From contig NZ_BAZR01000020.1 of the NCBI RefSeq assembly GCF_001315105.1, forward strand, positions 1 to 64,000: 64,000 bases of DNA. The letters run 5' to 3'. Below, piece by piece: positions 18,535 to 28,542 of the stretch. Position numbers and translations under genes: made by a program. Source of the stretch: Paenibacillus sp. JCM 10914. GTDB taxonomy: Bacteria; Bacillota; Bacilli; Paenibacillales; Paenibacillaceae. The notes below the pieces were generated by a model. It had not been told where the DNA came from and ran no database searches. It worked only from the letters and a program-made list of their open reading frames with translations. Numbering within the stretch: the first letter of the stretch is position 1; each line of letters starts with the position of its first letter.

Positions 18535-20257
18535 GTGCTAAACCTATGGAAAGATATTCTTCTGCAAGTTTTACTGTCTGGTACACTTATCTTTCATCTG
18601 CCGCTTCTTCTTGACAAGCATCTTGGATTCCTGAGCAGAAGAACCCCGGATAAATTGCTGCGATTTCGCAAGCATATTGTAATCTCCAGTGGCCTGGCCA
18701 TGGGGTTGTGTGTATTTATCTCAGCATGGAACGACCACTATGTTCCGATTAATTTGGGCGTCATTCCACTGTTCATCGGTATTCTGTATGGTAGTCGGAG
18801 AGCAGGATTCGGCTTAGCTGTACTTTATATGCTTTGCCACGTACTGGTTAGTGGCGGATCAACGGTGAGTTTAATCTTCATTGCTTTAGGGATCTGTTAT
18901 TCTTTGTTGCCTTGGATTTCAATGAATTTCAACAAAGGCACGATCATGGAGAAGATAGGCTGGCTCTGGAGTGCCTGATTCCTTCCATGCTAATTACAGT
19001 GGCTTCCCATGCAATCGATGGGATGGTGAATAATCTGCATCTGAACCCGAACACGTTGCTTATCATGATGCTCTATATGTTGATCGGTATTGTCCATTCG
19101 GCATTCATTATCTACTGGATCGAGTTGACGAATGAGCGGCTTGCAGACGAGTCGGGTAACAAGATGAAGGTTAATTCCCAGTACTTGTCCCGGATTATGG
19201 AGATGATCCCTTTAGGCATGGTAGCCGTGGATCATAGCGGGAACATCATTGCCTTCAACCAATCGCTTCTTCGAAGCTTCAAGAACGTGTTTCCAAATTT
19301 GAGTACGAAGGATGTTATCGGCAGACCGCTGTTCGACCTGCTGGAGAATATGATTCAGAAGGAGCATTTGCGCAATCGATTTCAACTGGCGCTGCAAGGC
19401 ATCGAAAGCCGGGGCGAGATCATGCGCAGCCCTTCTCAGGTATACACGACTGGAATTTACCCGTTAGTACATAACGAGAACGGCGAGATTGTAGGCGCCA
19501 TCGGTGTGATGGAAGATATCACGGAGCTCGAGAAGCTTCGCTCGGAGTTTATTAATGCAGAGAGATTAAGCATGGTCGGCCAGATGGCGGCCAGCATCAC
19601 GCATGAAATACGCAATCCTATGGCGGTTGTGCGCGGATTTCTTCAACTTATGCGGGAGAAGAGTCCTGATACGCTGGATCACTATTACCGAATTGTGATG
19701 GAAGAGCTTGATCGGGCGAATGGCATTATCAATGACTTTCTGTCATTAGCTCAGAACCGCTCCGTAGAGAAAGAAGAATGTCATCTGCATGATATTATTC
19801 AGGAGCTTAGCCCGCTGTTATGGCTGATGCCAATCTGCGGGGTCTGAGCATCGAGCTTAAACTTGGGAATGACGTACCGAGGTTAATGCTCAATATCAAG
19901 GAAATGAAGCAGCTTATATTGAATCTCTGTCGCAATGGCATGGAGGCTATGGATGAGAAGGGCACTTTGATTATTGAGACGCAGGTTCATCATGACAGCG
20001 TTGAGCTGTATGTTGCCGATACAGGCAGCGGGATCTCAGAAGTCGAGCTTGAGCGGTTGTTTGAACCATTTTTTACGACGAAGGTGAAGGGGACGGGGCT
20101 TGGGCTGGCACTATGTATGAGTATTGTACAGCGCCATTACGGCAGTATCCGTGTAGAGTCGAAGGTAGGTAAGGGAACCGTATTTATCGTTTCTCTGCCA
20201 TTGGGCGGGCTCGCGCAGGGTACCATTGAATCTCAGAGCGCTGCAACGTCCGAATAA
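18535..20257 (+). pseudogene. Sporulation-kinase-like sensor histidine kinase, two frame breaks
   Basis: When repaired this is a kinase of about 574 residues. The N-terminus has several membrane helices of the 5TM-LYT sensing type. A PAS domain follows (IMEMIPLGMVAVDHSGNIIAFN), then HisKA with the phosphorylated histidine in ASITHEIRNPMAVVRGF and an HATPase domain (NLCRNGMEAMDEKG; GTGLGLALCMSIVQRHYG). Breaks lie near 18955, where an added A gives EKDRLALECL, and near 19814, where TTATGG becomes TTAATGG and gives SPLLMADANLRGLSIEL. Both fit one-base contractions. The start is the GTG at 18535 after GAGGTGATG. The HisKA type matches kinases feeding the sporulation phosphorelay; that role is an inference. 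Confidence 0.8.
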
Positions 20258-20314
20258 ATGCGGAGATCAACAGCCATCCTATAGCAGAACCGATGCGATA
20301 AGGAGGGACTTCAA

Positions 20315-20428
20315 ATGAGTAAGAATGATTCCAAACAGCAGCAACAGCAGCAGCGTCAAAATAAAGATCAGCGCAAGGAACCCATCTTGGATAAAAAAAC
20401 GGATGGGGAGAACTATCCTGCCACATAA
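20315..20428 (+). CDS. Small Gln-rich hydrophilic protein (37 aa)
   Basis: The ATG follows an excellent ribosome site, AAGGAGGGAC, seven bases upstream. The 37-residue product begins MSKNDSKQQQQQQRQNKDQR and ends with ENYPAT; it is charged, has no membrane segment and no cysteine. It lies 57 bases after the sensor kinase gene in the same direction and could be co-transcribed with it. I do not recognise a family. The strong ribosome site and clean stop argue that it is real. Confidence 0.6.
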   Translation: MSKNDSKQQQQQQRQNKDQRKEPILDKKTDGENYPAT

Positions 20429-20490
20429 GCATAACGGCGAGACTAGGCGAAATGCAGTTGATTTTTTAATGCTTAACGCTTTGTATGTTC

Positions 20491-20518
20491 TTGCTTTCAC
20501 ACCTTAGGGTTGTATAAT
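20491..20518 (+). promoter_or_regulatory. Sigma-A-type promoter of the bacilliredoxin gene
   Basis: TTGCTT and TATAAT boxes separated by 16 bases, about 65 bases ahead of the start codon. Confidence 0.6.
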
Positions 20519-20581
20519 ATAAGATAGCGATAAGCTGTTATATTCCAAACAATCTTGTTTATATAAGGAGTGAAAGCTATT

Positions 20582-21016
20582 ATGGGTATGTCTTTTGACC
20601 GATATATGCGTGATATGGTTCAACCGATGCGGGATGAATTGACTAGCCTGGGGATTCGGGAACTTACGACACCTGAAGAGGTGGAGGAAGTGCTGCCGAC
20701 AGCGCAAGGAACAACACTGGTTGTGGTGAACTCGGTATGCGGATGCGCTGCAGGGCAAGCTCGTCCAGGCGTAGCCATTGCGCTTGAGAACCAGGTGAAG
20801 CCAGATCAACTGTTTACCGTGTTCGCAGGACAGGATAAGGAAGCCACGGCGAAAGCACGTGAATATTTTGCTCCATACCCACCATCCTCGCCATCGATTG
20901 CTCTGCTCAAGGACGGGGAATTGGTGCACTTTATTGAGCGTCATCAGGTAGAGAATCGTTCAGCGGAAGAAATTGCGGCTGATTTGACCGACGCCTTCAA
21001 TCGTTACTGCCAGTAA
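20582..21016 (+). CDS. Bacilliredoxin BrxA/BrxB family (YphP/YqiW)
   Basis: A 144-residue thioredoxin-fold protein that removes bacillithiol from S-bacillithiolated proteins. The active site is CGC in VVNSVCGCAAGQARPG, the family signature. The N-terminus FDRYMRDMVQPMRDEL and the segment FAGQDKEATAKAREYF also match. The ATG at 20582 has ATAAGGAGTG upstream; another ATG lies two codons later. The gene has its own promoter at 20491 and a terminator directly after, so it is monocistronic. BrxA and BrxB cannot be told apart with certainty from sequence alone. It implies that the organism makes bacillithiol. Confidence 0.9.
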   Translation: MGMSFDRYMRDMVQPMRDELTSLGIRELTTPEEVEEVLPTAQGTTLVVVNSVCGCAAGQARPGVAIALENQVKPDQLFTVFAGQDKEATAKAREYFAPYPPSSPSIALLKDGELVHFIERHQVENRSAEEIAADLTDAFNRYCQ

Positions 21017-21030
21017 TCTGGCAGTTACAT

Positions 21031-21073
21031 AAGCCCCGAAGCATTCGGCCTATTCCGAAGCCGCGGGGCTTTA
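21031..21073 (+). terminator. Terminator after bacilliredoxin gene
   Basis: Outer arms AAGCCCCG and CGGGGCTT with inner TTCGG/CCGAA pairing, then TTATTATATTT. Confidence 0.8.
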
Positions 21074-21125
21074 TTATATTTGTACTTACATTTAGAAATA
21101 AACCATACTGAAGGGAGCCTTATAC

Positions 21126-21934
21126 ATGAGTCTACAAGAACAGATCATTGCAGAATTGGGCGTGAAGCGACGATTAATGTGGAAGAAGAGGTACGCAAGC
21201 GGGTGGAATTCCTGAAAACCTATGTTAAGAACTCGGGTACTTCCGGGCTTCTCATCGCCATCAGCGGCGGTATTGATTCCGCTGTAACGGCAGGGCTATG
21301 CAAGCGTGCGACAGATGAATTGGCGAAGGAGACGGGCAAGGAATACAAGACGCTCGGGGTATTTCAGCCATTCGGCGAACAAGCCGACATTTCGGATAGC
21401 TATGCGACAGCCAAGGCGTTCGACCTTCAGCATACGGTGGAGACGAATATCGAGGAGGCTGTGAACGAGATTGCGCTCGAAGTGGAGCACGGCCTGAAGA
21501 ATATTGACGTACACAAGCATATTAGCATCCCGGGCAAAGGGAATGTGAAGGCGAGAGTACGCATGGTGGTTCAATATGCTCTCGCATTTGAGCAGAATCT
21601 TTTGGTTGTTGGTACTGATCATGCCTCTGAAGCCATAACAGGCTTCTATACGAAATGGGGGGATGGAGCTGTTGACGTAACGCCGCTCTCCTCACTGAGC
21701 AAACGTCAAGTTCGGATGCTGGCTTCGTATTTGGGCGTGCCGCAATCGATTCTGGATAAAGCACCATCCGCCGGTCTCTGGGAAGGGCAGACGGATGAAA
21801 CGGAGTTGGGCATCTCTTATGAGGATAACAGCGACTACCTGGAGGGCAAGGCGATCAAGCCTGAGGTTCAGGAGAAGCTGGAGGCTTATTATGTGAAGAC
21901 GGCCCACAAACGCAACACCATCCCGGGCATCTAA
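21126..21934 (+). pseudogene. nadE: NH3-dependent NAD+ synthetase NadE, frame broken near 21166
   Basis: When repaired the protein is about 269 residues, normal for ammonia-dependent NadE, which makes NAD from nicotinic acid adenine dinucleotide. The ATP pyrophosphatase loop is LLIAISGGIDSAVTAGL and the C-terminal region GLWEGQTDETELGISYE is characteristic. The natural N-terminus MSLQEQIIAELGVK starts at 21126 after GAAGGGAGC, but that frame leaves the gene. Adding one C at 21166 gives GVKPTINVEEEVRKRV and joins the two parts. NadE is normally essential, so a consensus error is far more likely than gene loss. An open frame from 21080 reaches the main part without a ribosome site. Confidence 0.88.
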
Positions 21935-21962
21935 TATAGAGGTCACGTGATATGACCCGGTG

Positions 21963-22009
21963 AAGGTCGAAGGCAGGCTCTATCGAGCTACGGTCTTCGA
22001 CCTTTTTTT
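21963..22009 (+). terminator. Terminator after nadE
   Basis: Arms AAGGTCGAAG and CTTCGACCTT enclose a 20-base loop with weak internal GAGC/GCTC-like pairing, followed by seven T residues. Confidence 0.85.
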
Positions 22010-22070
22010 GGTGTTTGCTCCATCGGTAGCAATGGATTAATTCATGTTGTTGTAACACCGTCGTCTCGCG

Positions 22071-22099
22071 TTGATACGGATCGACTGGTACAATATATA
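22071..22099 (+). promoter_or_regulatory. Sigma-A-type promoter ahead of acpS-mutY
   Basis: TTGATA and TATATA boxes with 17-base spacing, about 53 bases before the acpS start. Confidence 0.45.
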
Positions 22100-22152
22100 G
22101 AAGTGAGTGATAGGTAACGGATGCCAGGTCCAAGTGAAGGAGAGCGGACGAC

Positions 22153-22545
22153 GTGATTTATGGAATCGGACATGATGTGCTGGAAATGAAACGAATGGAT
22201 ATGTTGATGACAGGCCCGCATGAAAAAAAATTCTTGGAACGTGTGTTGACCGAGGGAGAACGAGTACTCGCTGCCCGTAAGGGAGCAAGACGGACGGAGT
22301 TCGTTGCAGGGCGTTTTGCTGCCAAGGAGGCGATTTCCAAGGCTTTCGGTTGTGGAATCGGATGTCTGATCGGATTCCGGGACATGGAAGTGCTGCCCGA
22401 TAGCCTAGGCAGGCCGGTCGCCACTTTATCCAAGGAAGCCTGGGCTCGTCTGGGTATTCCGGACTCCACTCATTATACGATTCATCTAACGATCTCACAT
22501 CAGACGGAGTTGGCCTCGGCCTTCGCGGTTGTAGAGAAATTATAG
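22153..22545 (+). CDS. acpS: Holo-[acyl-carrier-protein] synthase
   Basis: A 130-residue 4'-phosphopantetheinyl transferase that activates acyl carrier protein for fatty acid synthesis. The N-terminus IYGIGHDVLEMKR holds the Mg-binding aspartate (GIGxDxxE motif) and the second motif is FAAKEAISKAFGCGIG with the catalytic Glu/Lys. Length is normal for the trimeric AcpS type. The GTG start at 22153 has GAAGGAGAG upstream. The mutY gene follows after 25 bases and is probably co-transcribed. Confidence 0.93.
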   Translation: MIYGIGHDVLEMKRMDMLMTGPHEKKFLERVLTEGERVLAARKGARRTEFVAGRFAAKEAISKAFGCGIGCLIGFRDMEVLPDSLGRPVATLSKEAWARLGIPDSTHYTIHLTISHQTELASAFAVVEKL

Positions 22546-22570
22546 TAAGGTTCAAGAAGGAGATTTATCG

Positions 22571-23716
22571 ATGTACAACACAGAACACAAACCGTATTTC
22601 AGTGAAGAGCTGCTCCGTTGGTATGAAATCAATAAAAGGGATCTGCCATGGCGCAGGCATCGCGATCCTTATTATATATGGGTGTCGGAGATTATGCTGC
22701 AGCAGACCCGTGTGGATACGGTGATCCCGTATTTTCATCGGTTCATTGAGCACTTCCCCACGATTCAAGCGCTTGCCGATGCGCCGGAGGATGATGTGCT
22801 GAAGTGCTGGGAGGGACTTGGCTACTATTCCCGTGCTCGTAATCTTCAGGCTGCAGCAAGACAAGTGACAGAGTTGTACGAAGGTGTTATGCCCAGCGGT
22901 AAGGAGGAAGTATCCGGACTGAAGGGGATAGGACCTTATACATCCGGCGCGATCCGCAGTATTGCATTTAATATTCCGGCAGCGGCGGTTGACGGCAATG
23001 TGATGCGGGTGCTGTCCCGTTTCTTTCTAATAGAAGAAGATATCATGAAAGTGAAGACGCGTACCAAGATGGAAGATCTGGTTCTAACCTTGGTTCCGGA
23101 GGGACGAGCCTCGGATTTCACGCAGGGGCTGATGGAGCTGGGGGCATTAATCTGTACGCCGAAGTCGCCTAAATGTCTCGTGTGCCCCGTAATGGAGCAT
23201 TGCTCGGCGCGTCTGGAAGGGAAAGAGGAGTCTCTGCCGATTAAGACAAAGGCTAAGCCGCCTCGGCGAGAAGATCGTCTTACGGCGATAGTGGAAGGTA
23301 CTGGTGTGCATGCAGGGAAAATTCTCATTCGTAAGCGTCCATCCACCGGACTCCTGGCAGGAATGTGGGAACTGCCCCATGTGCTGGTCGATTCCGGGGA
23401 GGTTCCGCCCGGCTCTCTATCAGAGTCAGAAGCGATGAACCATTTATCCGAAGCGCTGTTAATAGAAGGCGTTCCGGTTACACCGAACAGCTACGTCATG
23501 AATACGGAGCATATCTTTAGTCATATTCACTGGCATATGGGGGTTTACCGATGTACATGGCAGGATGCGCCGATAACTGGGCTGCAAGCGGCGGAGAGTG
23601 CGGCAGCGTATGAGACCGGCATCGAGCATTTCCGCTGGATCGAAGTGGAGGACATGGAACGCTACGCGTTTCCGAATGTGTTCATTCGGATTCTGAACGC
23701 CTATTTCTCGTTATAA
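22571..23716 (+). CDS. mutY: A/G-specific adenine glycosylase MutY
   Basis: A 381-residue DNA repair enzyme that removes adenine paired with 8-oxoguanine. Catalytic E40 lies in VSEIMLQQTRVDTV, the helix-hairpin-helix is LKGIGPYTSGAIRS and the catalytic aspartate is D141 in AAVDGNVMRVLSR. The iron-sulfur cluster ligands are C195, C202, C205 and C211, the expected C-x6-C-x2-C-x5-C pattern. The C-terminal NUDIX-like domain (about residues 235-378) that reads 8-oxoguanine is present. The ATG at 22571 follows AGAAGGAGA. It is complete and probably shares a transcript with acpS. Confidence 0.94.
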   Translation: MYNTEHKPYFSEELLRWYEINKRDLPWRRHRDPYYIWVSEIMLQQTRVDTVIPYFHRFIEHFPTIQALADAPEDDVLKCWEGLGYYSRARNLQAAARQVTELYEGVMPSGKEEVSGLKGIGPYTSGAIRSIAFNIPAAAVDGNVMRVLSRFFLIEEDIMKVKTRTKMEDLVLTLVPEGRASDFTQGLMELGALICTPKSPKCLVCPVMEHCSARLEGKEESLPIKTKAKPPRREDRLTAIVEGTGVHAGKILIRKRPSTGLLAGMWELPHVLVDSGEVPPGSLSESEAMNHLSEALLIEGVPVTPNSYVMNTEHIFSHIHWHMGVYRCTWQDAPITGLQAAESAAAYETGIEHFRWIEVEDMERYAFPNVFIRILNAYFSL

Positions 23717-23765
23717 CTAAAACTCACAGCTAAATGAGAATGGGGTACGTAAGGGGAGATAGGTA

Positions 23766-24992
23766 TTGTATAGCTGGAAGATTGCGCTACTCTATATATT
23801 TGGTGTCGGGGTATCCAATCTGGGGAACTGGATCTATCTGGTAGCCATCAATTTGCTCGTACTGCATATGACGGGTTCTCCCGCAGCCGTAGCGGGGTTA
23901 TTCATTATCCGTCCGCTTGCTACGCTGCTTACCAACTCTTGGGCAGGCAGCATCATTGACCGGTCGAATAAGCGCAAACTTATGATGACAACGGACGTGG
24001 TCCGAGGTGTATTGATTGCCATCATTCCATTTATGTCTTCGGTATGGGGCATCTATGCAATCATGTTCCTGATTAATGTAGTTGGAGCCTTCTTCGGCCC
24101 GACTTCCGTGACGTACGTAACCAAGCTGGTACCGGCACAAAAGCGAAAGCGATTCAACGCGTGGTCCAGCTTCACCACCTCTGGGGCCGTATTGTTAGGA
24201 CCGGCCATATCAGGCCTATTAATTGTTTATACGGACATTCGGATCAGTATTTTCATCAATGCGATATCATTCCTCGTCTGTGCGTTCGTTATTTATTTCC
24301 TACCGGATGTTGATCGTGGGGAGCTTGAAGGGAATCAGCGGAATCCTGTTACGCTCAAGATGCTCATTCAGGATTGGAAGGCCGTGATTAATTTCGGGAA
24401 AGCAGCCAGATATTTTATGCTCGTATACATACTGTTTCAAACCGCTATCTTGATCGGCTTTACCCTCGATTCTCAGGAAGCCACCTTCATTAAACAAGTA
24501 TTGCTGCTCGGTGATGAGGATTATGGTCTGCTGATCAGTGTCGCCGGCGCGGGGTATTTGGCTGGATCAGCGGCAGCGGCTCTTTCGGTTAGGTGGTTAT
24601 CCCTCCGGATGTTTATTGGAGCGGGCGTACTGCTGTCAAGTGTCGGCTATATGATGTTCTATGCTTCGAATGGCTTCCTGCTAGCGGCAATATCGTTCAT
24701 TATATTTGGATTTTTCTCTTCCTATGCGAATGCGGGATACATGACCTTCTTTCAAAATCATGTTCCGCTTCAACTGATGGGGCGCTTCACAAGTGTCACG
24801 CGTCTACTGGAAGGAGTGTTACAGATTGCATGTACGCTATTGCTTGGATTTGCTGCTGACATCTGGTCGCTTCAGGTTGTATGTCTGATCGGGGCAGGTG
24901 TGGCCGTACTGGTCTCCATCGCATTGATGGCAGCGATCTACATGCCATCCAAATCCCGTTATTATGATTCGGCACAAGCGACAAACGCATAA
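23766..24992 (+). CDS. MFS transporter (DHA3-like exporter)
   Basis: A 408-residue 12-helix major facilitator. It starts at the TTG at 23766 after AAGGGGAGATAGG and begins MYSWKIALLYIFGVGVSNLG. The helix 2-3 loop is WAGSIIDRSNKRKLMM, and helix 5 carries SGAVLLGPAISGLL. It resembles the broken transporter at 13480-14822 in overall type, but the sequences differ. It is complete and follows mutY after 49 bases. The substrate is unknown; proton-driven efflux of a small molecule is likely for the family. A bidirectional terminator separates it from sodA. Confidence 0.85.
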   Translation: MYSWKIALLYIFGVGVSNLGNWIYLVAINLLVLHMTGSPAAVAGLFIIRPLATLLTNSWAGSIIDRSNKRKLMMTTDVVRGVLIAIIPFMSSVWGIYAIMFLINVVGAFFGPTSVTYVTKLVPAQKRKRFNAWSSFTTSGAVLLGPAISGLLIVYTDIRISIFINAISFLVCAFVIYFLPDVDRGELEGNQRNPVTLKMLIQDWKAVINFGKAARYFMLVYILFQTAILIGFTLDSQEATFIKQVLLLGDEDYGLLISVAGAGYLAGSAAAALSVRWLSLRMFIGAGVLLSSVGYMMFYASNGFLLAAISFIIFGFFSSYANAGYMTFFQNHVPLQLMGRFTSVTRLLEGVLQIACTLLLGFAADIWSLQVVCLIGAGVAVLVSIALMAAIYMPSKSRYYDSAQATNA

Positions 24993-25002
24993 ATAAAAGC
25001 CC

Positions 25003-25053
25003 AAAAAAGGCTGCCTCGTCTGCAGATTGTATCTACAGTCGAGGCAGCCTTTA
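25003..25053. terminator. Bidirectional terminator between MFS gene and sodA
   Basis: Arms AAAGGCTGCCTCG and CGAGGCAGCCTTT enclose a loop with CTGCAGAT/ATCTACAG-like pairing; A-run on the left and T-run on the right serve both convergent genes. Confidence 0.85.
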
Positions 25054-25083
25054 TGATAAGGATTGGCCCGCGATTACGCGATA

Positions 25084-25692
25084 TTACTTCGCGTTATCGT
25101 AACGCTTGCCAACTTCTTCCCAGTTCACAACATTCCAGAATGCGGAGATGTAGTCAGGGCGTTTGTTCTGGTAGTTCAGGTAGTAAGCATGCTCCCAAAC
25201 GTCAAGACCAAGGACTGGTGTCTGGCCTTCCATGATCGGGCTGTCTTGGTTAGGCGTGCTTGTTACAGCCAGCTTGCCGTCTTTAACGACGAGCCATGCC
25301 CAGCCGCTGCCGAAACGAGTAGTTGCAGCTTTAGCGAAATCTTCCTTGAATTTATCAAATCCGCCAAGCTCATTGTTGATTGCGTCAGCCAAAGCACCTG
25401 TTGGTTGTCCGCCACCGTTGGGACCAATAACTTCCCAGAACAGTGTGTGGTTCGCGTGTCCACCGCCATTGTTGCGAACAGCTGTACGGATGCTCTCAGG
25501 AACAGCGTCAAGGTTAGCAATCAGATCTTCAAGGGATTTGCCTTGAAGCTCAGGAGCGTTCTCAAGCGCGGCGTTCAAGTTGGTTACATAGGTATTATGG
25601 TGGCGATCGTGGTGAATCTCCATCGTTTTTGCGTCGATGTGAGGCTCGAGCGCGTCGTTAGCGTAAGGAAGTGCTGGTAATTGAAATGCCAT
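25084..25692 (-). CDS. sodA: Superoxide dismutase (Mn/Fe), SodA
   Basis: A 202-residue cytoplasmic enzyme that dismutes superoxide. Metal ligands are the histidine in [13 protein letters not shown], the histidine in [11 protein letters not shown], and Asp and His in [22 protein letters not shown]. Residues [10 protein letters not shown] fit the manganese type. The ATG at 25692 has GGGAGG upstream on the minus strand. An 8-base inverted repeat lies 35 bases before the start. The window holds a second, larger SOD-domain gene at 38591-39739. Antisense open frames over this gene are shadows. Confidence 0.95.
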   Translation of the reverse strand: MAFQLPALPYANDALEPHIDAKTMEIHHDRHHNTYVTNLNAALENAPELQGKSLEDLIANLDAVPESIRTAVRNNGGGHANHTLFWEVIGPNGGGQPTGALADAINNELGGFDKFKEDFAKAATTRFGSGWAWLVVKDGKLAVTSTPNQDSPIMEGQTPVLGLDVWEHAYYLNYQNKRPDYISAFWNVVNWEEVGKRYDNAK

Positions 25693-25726
25693 AATAAAAA
25701 CCTCCCGTAAATTTAGTTTTTTGGTT

Positions 25727-25754
25727 ATGATCAGAAGTTTCTCATCCTGATCAT
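25727..25754. promoter_or_regulatory. Inverted repeat upstream of sodA
   Basis: ATGATCAG (25727-25734) and CTGATCAT (25747-25754) form a perfect 8-base inverted repeat with a 12-base spacer. It lies in the leader between sodA and the divergent secreted-protein gene and could be an operator or a leader hairpin. No known regulator motif was recognised. Confidence 0.4.
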
Positions 25755-25951
25755 CCCGGAATAATGCGATATGTAATCCCGGCTACATTACTTATATTAA
25801 ACCGTTCGGGGGGATTAAATCAACTTTTATGTTTGAAAAGTCTAGGAATGCTGATACAGCGCGGAAAAATATGATGGAAACTTTCCGGTGAAATCCATCG
25901 TTATACATATAACTTCAGATAAACCGAGGTAGAAAGGAGTAGTTTCATAAC

Positions 25952-28514
25952 ATGTATAGTAAAAAGTTAAGAACGAGCGCCATTCTTTTAGCTGCCATGT
26001 TGGTTGCCGTACCAGGTTTAGATGTGGATGCATCTAACAATGGGAAAACGAAATCTGAGAAGGATGTCGCTTCGCCCAAAGCAACCCCGGCTTGGAAGGT
26101 GAATATTGGCAACAACGTCACTGCGACGCTTGAGTATGCCGACGTATGGCAGCAAGGTGGTCAATCCACGGCTGTATTTACCTTGAACTATAAGAATGCA
26201 GGCAAGGATGCAGTCAGGTTGCTGTCCTATTTTCCCAAGGTGGTACTCTCCGGCGGTTCCGTGCGTGCAGCTAATCCGATCTCCAGAGACCTTGGGAAGA
26301 AAAAGGTTGAGCCCGGCCAAAGCTTGAATGTTACCTATTATGTGCAGATCGATAAGAACTCTCTGGCTGGCATGAAGCTTGCCATGGATGTATGGAATCC
26401 GAACGTCAAAGGTTACCTGCAGCGTGTTGGATCCCACCGGTTGCCAGCCGATTATTCGGCAGGCGTATCAGCTGGCACGAACAGCAAATTATATCTGAGC
26501 GGGACCCCTGTTACAGTTCAGACGGCATCGCTTGAGAGGATTAAGTATGACGGTAAGGTCATAGCCAGGGTAGGGATGTACATTACGAACCATAGTAGTA
26601 CGACGTGGACGGATCTTGGTTTCGCACCGTATTTGGCAAGTGGGAGCGGTAGTTCATATCCCTTGAACATGAAGCGGGAGCAGCAGGCGTGCCGATCCAG
26701 CCGAGAGAGAAGAAACTGATTTATTACATAACGGAAATTCCCGGATCTCTCCAAACAACCAACCTACGCTTCTTATGGACGGAGGCGGATGAGGCATTGA
26801 AATTGACCTTGCCTGTCGCATCCTTCTACATGCCTAAAGCTACAACCCCGAATTGGGATGTCGCCGTAGGAGCAGTGAAGAAATTGTCCATTCAGGGCAA
26901 TCCGGTGGAAGCAAGAATCCGGCAAGCCTCGCTCCGGGCTTCGGGTGATCAAGCGATTTGGAGCATTGAAATGGCCTTTAAGAACAAAGGGAACAAGCTG
27001 GTGAACGTCCCAGGTTATGACTTGGCGATTAAGGCCGCAGACGGTTCGGTTTACCCTTACAATTCGGAAGAACAGGTGCTTCTATCCCTTCGTCCCGGAG
27101 AAGAGAAGACGAGATTGATGCAAATATCGCTGCCTCTCAAGCTCCAACAGGATCAGTTGAAGCTGCAGATGGTCGAAGCGCCCGTCTTCTTGGATCCTTC
27201 CAAGACGCCTGTCGGTTCAGCCGAGGGCGGTGGTTCGGATGTGGAACTTCGGAACCGATTAACATACCCGATCGCTTATTTCGGAATCCCTTATCAATCG
27301 GAACGCAGAGCATCGATTGGCGTTGAATACGATCCACAGACGTCCAAGGGGTTTGCTTACAGGTCGAATCGATCCAGCGTCTGCCTTGGCAGGATACAGA
27401 TCTCATTGTTGCCAAGCTGCGTCTGCGTAATACGGGGGACGCCAATTCCCTGCCGCTGCCTGAACTTAAATTGAAGCTTACAGCGGACGAATCCGTGTTA
27501 TTGGCAAGTCCTGAGGTTATGGCGGAGGATCAGGGAGCTTTGATCGCACCCGGAGCTACGACAGAGGTGTATGTTATGGCACGCATTCCATATACGAAGC
27601 CTATTCGCTCGCTCCGCTTTGAATTGCTTGCACAAGAGGAGAAGGCGGCAGCATCCTTCCTAACATTTACGACGTCGGGAACGATGCACTCGATCCAGAC
27701 TGTAGAGAATGGTCAGCCATATTCGGTTCAAACGGTCGGTAAACGTGCGGATGCCCTGGAACGGCGAACGATCATGTATGAGGGAATCGACTCTGATATC
27801 ATCTACTCCGAGCTGACGCTCGCCAGCCATGAGCAGCGCCGTGTACAAGCCGCTTTGCTTAAAGGATATTTCCAGAGCGCGGATGGACAGATTTATGAGG
27901 CGGACACGATCCAGCCAGAGGTCCTGCTTCAGCCGGGAGCCAAGCAGTCGGTTGTATTTTGGGCAAGGGTCCCGAAAGGGATTACAGGTGAATGGGGGCT
28001 TGCGCTAGGCACGGCTTTGTCCGGAGGTAAGCTTGCGGAGCCAGGCCAGGAAGTCAGCGGTGTTCTTGGTGTGAAGAAACTGAGAGTGAATCCAGTAAGG
28101 CCAAGCGCCAGTTCCTCGTTAGCGCAGTTGGAGTGGTATCCTTACAGCATCTCTGTCACGAAAGCTTCAGGCAGTCTTCAAGAAGGCAGTCCGTCGATTT
28201 TACTGAATATTACGATTGATGTGAAGTGGATGGAGAGCATTACGGCCGCTGACGCAGGCCACAAGCTAGTCATGGTGGTTAAAGACAGTCTTGGACAGGC
28301 GCATGAGCGCACGCTCGTACCAGGCACGGACATCCAGGTACCAGGCACGCGGACGGTCTCGTTTGAATTGACGGATGAACAATACAAGAAGCTTCGCGGC
28401 GGATGGTTTAACCTGACGCTGTTGGATGAGTTCCAGGGTGAGCGGATCACACTCGGCAGTCAAAGCTATAATCTGACGTTTCGGTCGATTCAGGATCCGA
28501 ATGTAGAGTGGTAA
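25952..28514 (+). pseudogene. Large secreted multi-domain beta-sandwich protein, two frame breaks
   Basis: When repaired this is about 855 residues. A signal peptide (KKLRTSAILLAAMLVAVPG) is followed by several domains of roughly 150-200 residues. Each shows beta-strand patterns such as VFTLNYKNAGKDAV, IEMAFKNKGNKLVNVPGYDL and LRPGEEKTRL, suggesting Ig-like or DUF4352-like sandwiches. Breaks lie near 26674, where an added C gives NMKPGAAGVPIQP, and near 27351, where an added G in GGGG gives TSKGVCLQVESIQRLP. Both fit one-base contractions. The ATG at 25952 has AAAGGAG upstream. It heads an operon with an ABC ATPase, an FtsX-type permease and an adaptor. I do not recognise its family; an extracytoplasmic partner of that efflux system is an inference. 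Confidence 0.75.
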
Positions 28515-28542
28515 AACTAAGCATGAGAAAGGACAAACGGAC

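Noticed and set aside
25063-25680. 205-codon open frame antisense to sodA
   Set aside because: Complete overlap with an intact sodA on the other strand and no recognisable protein.
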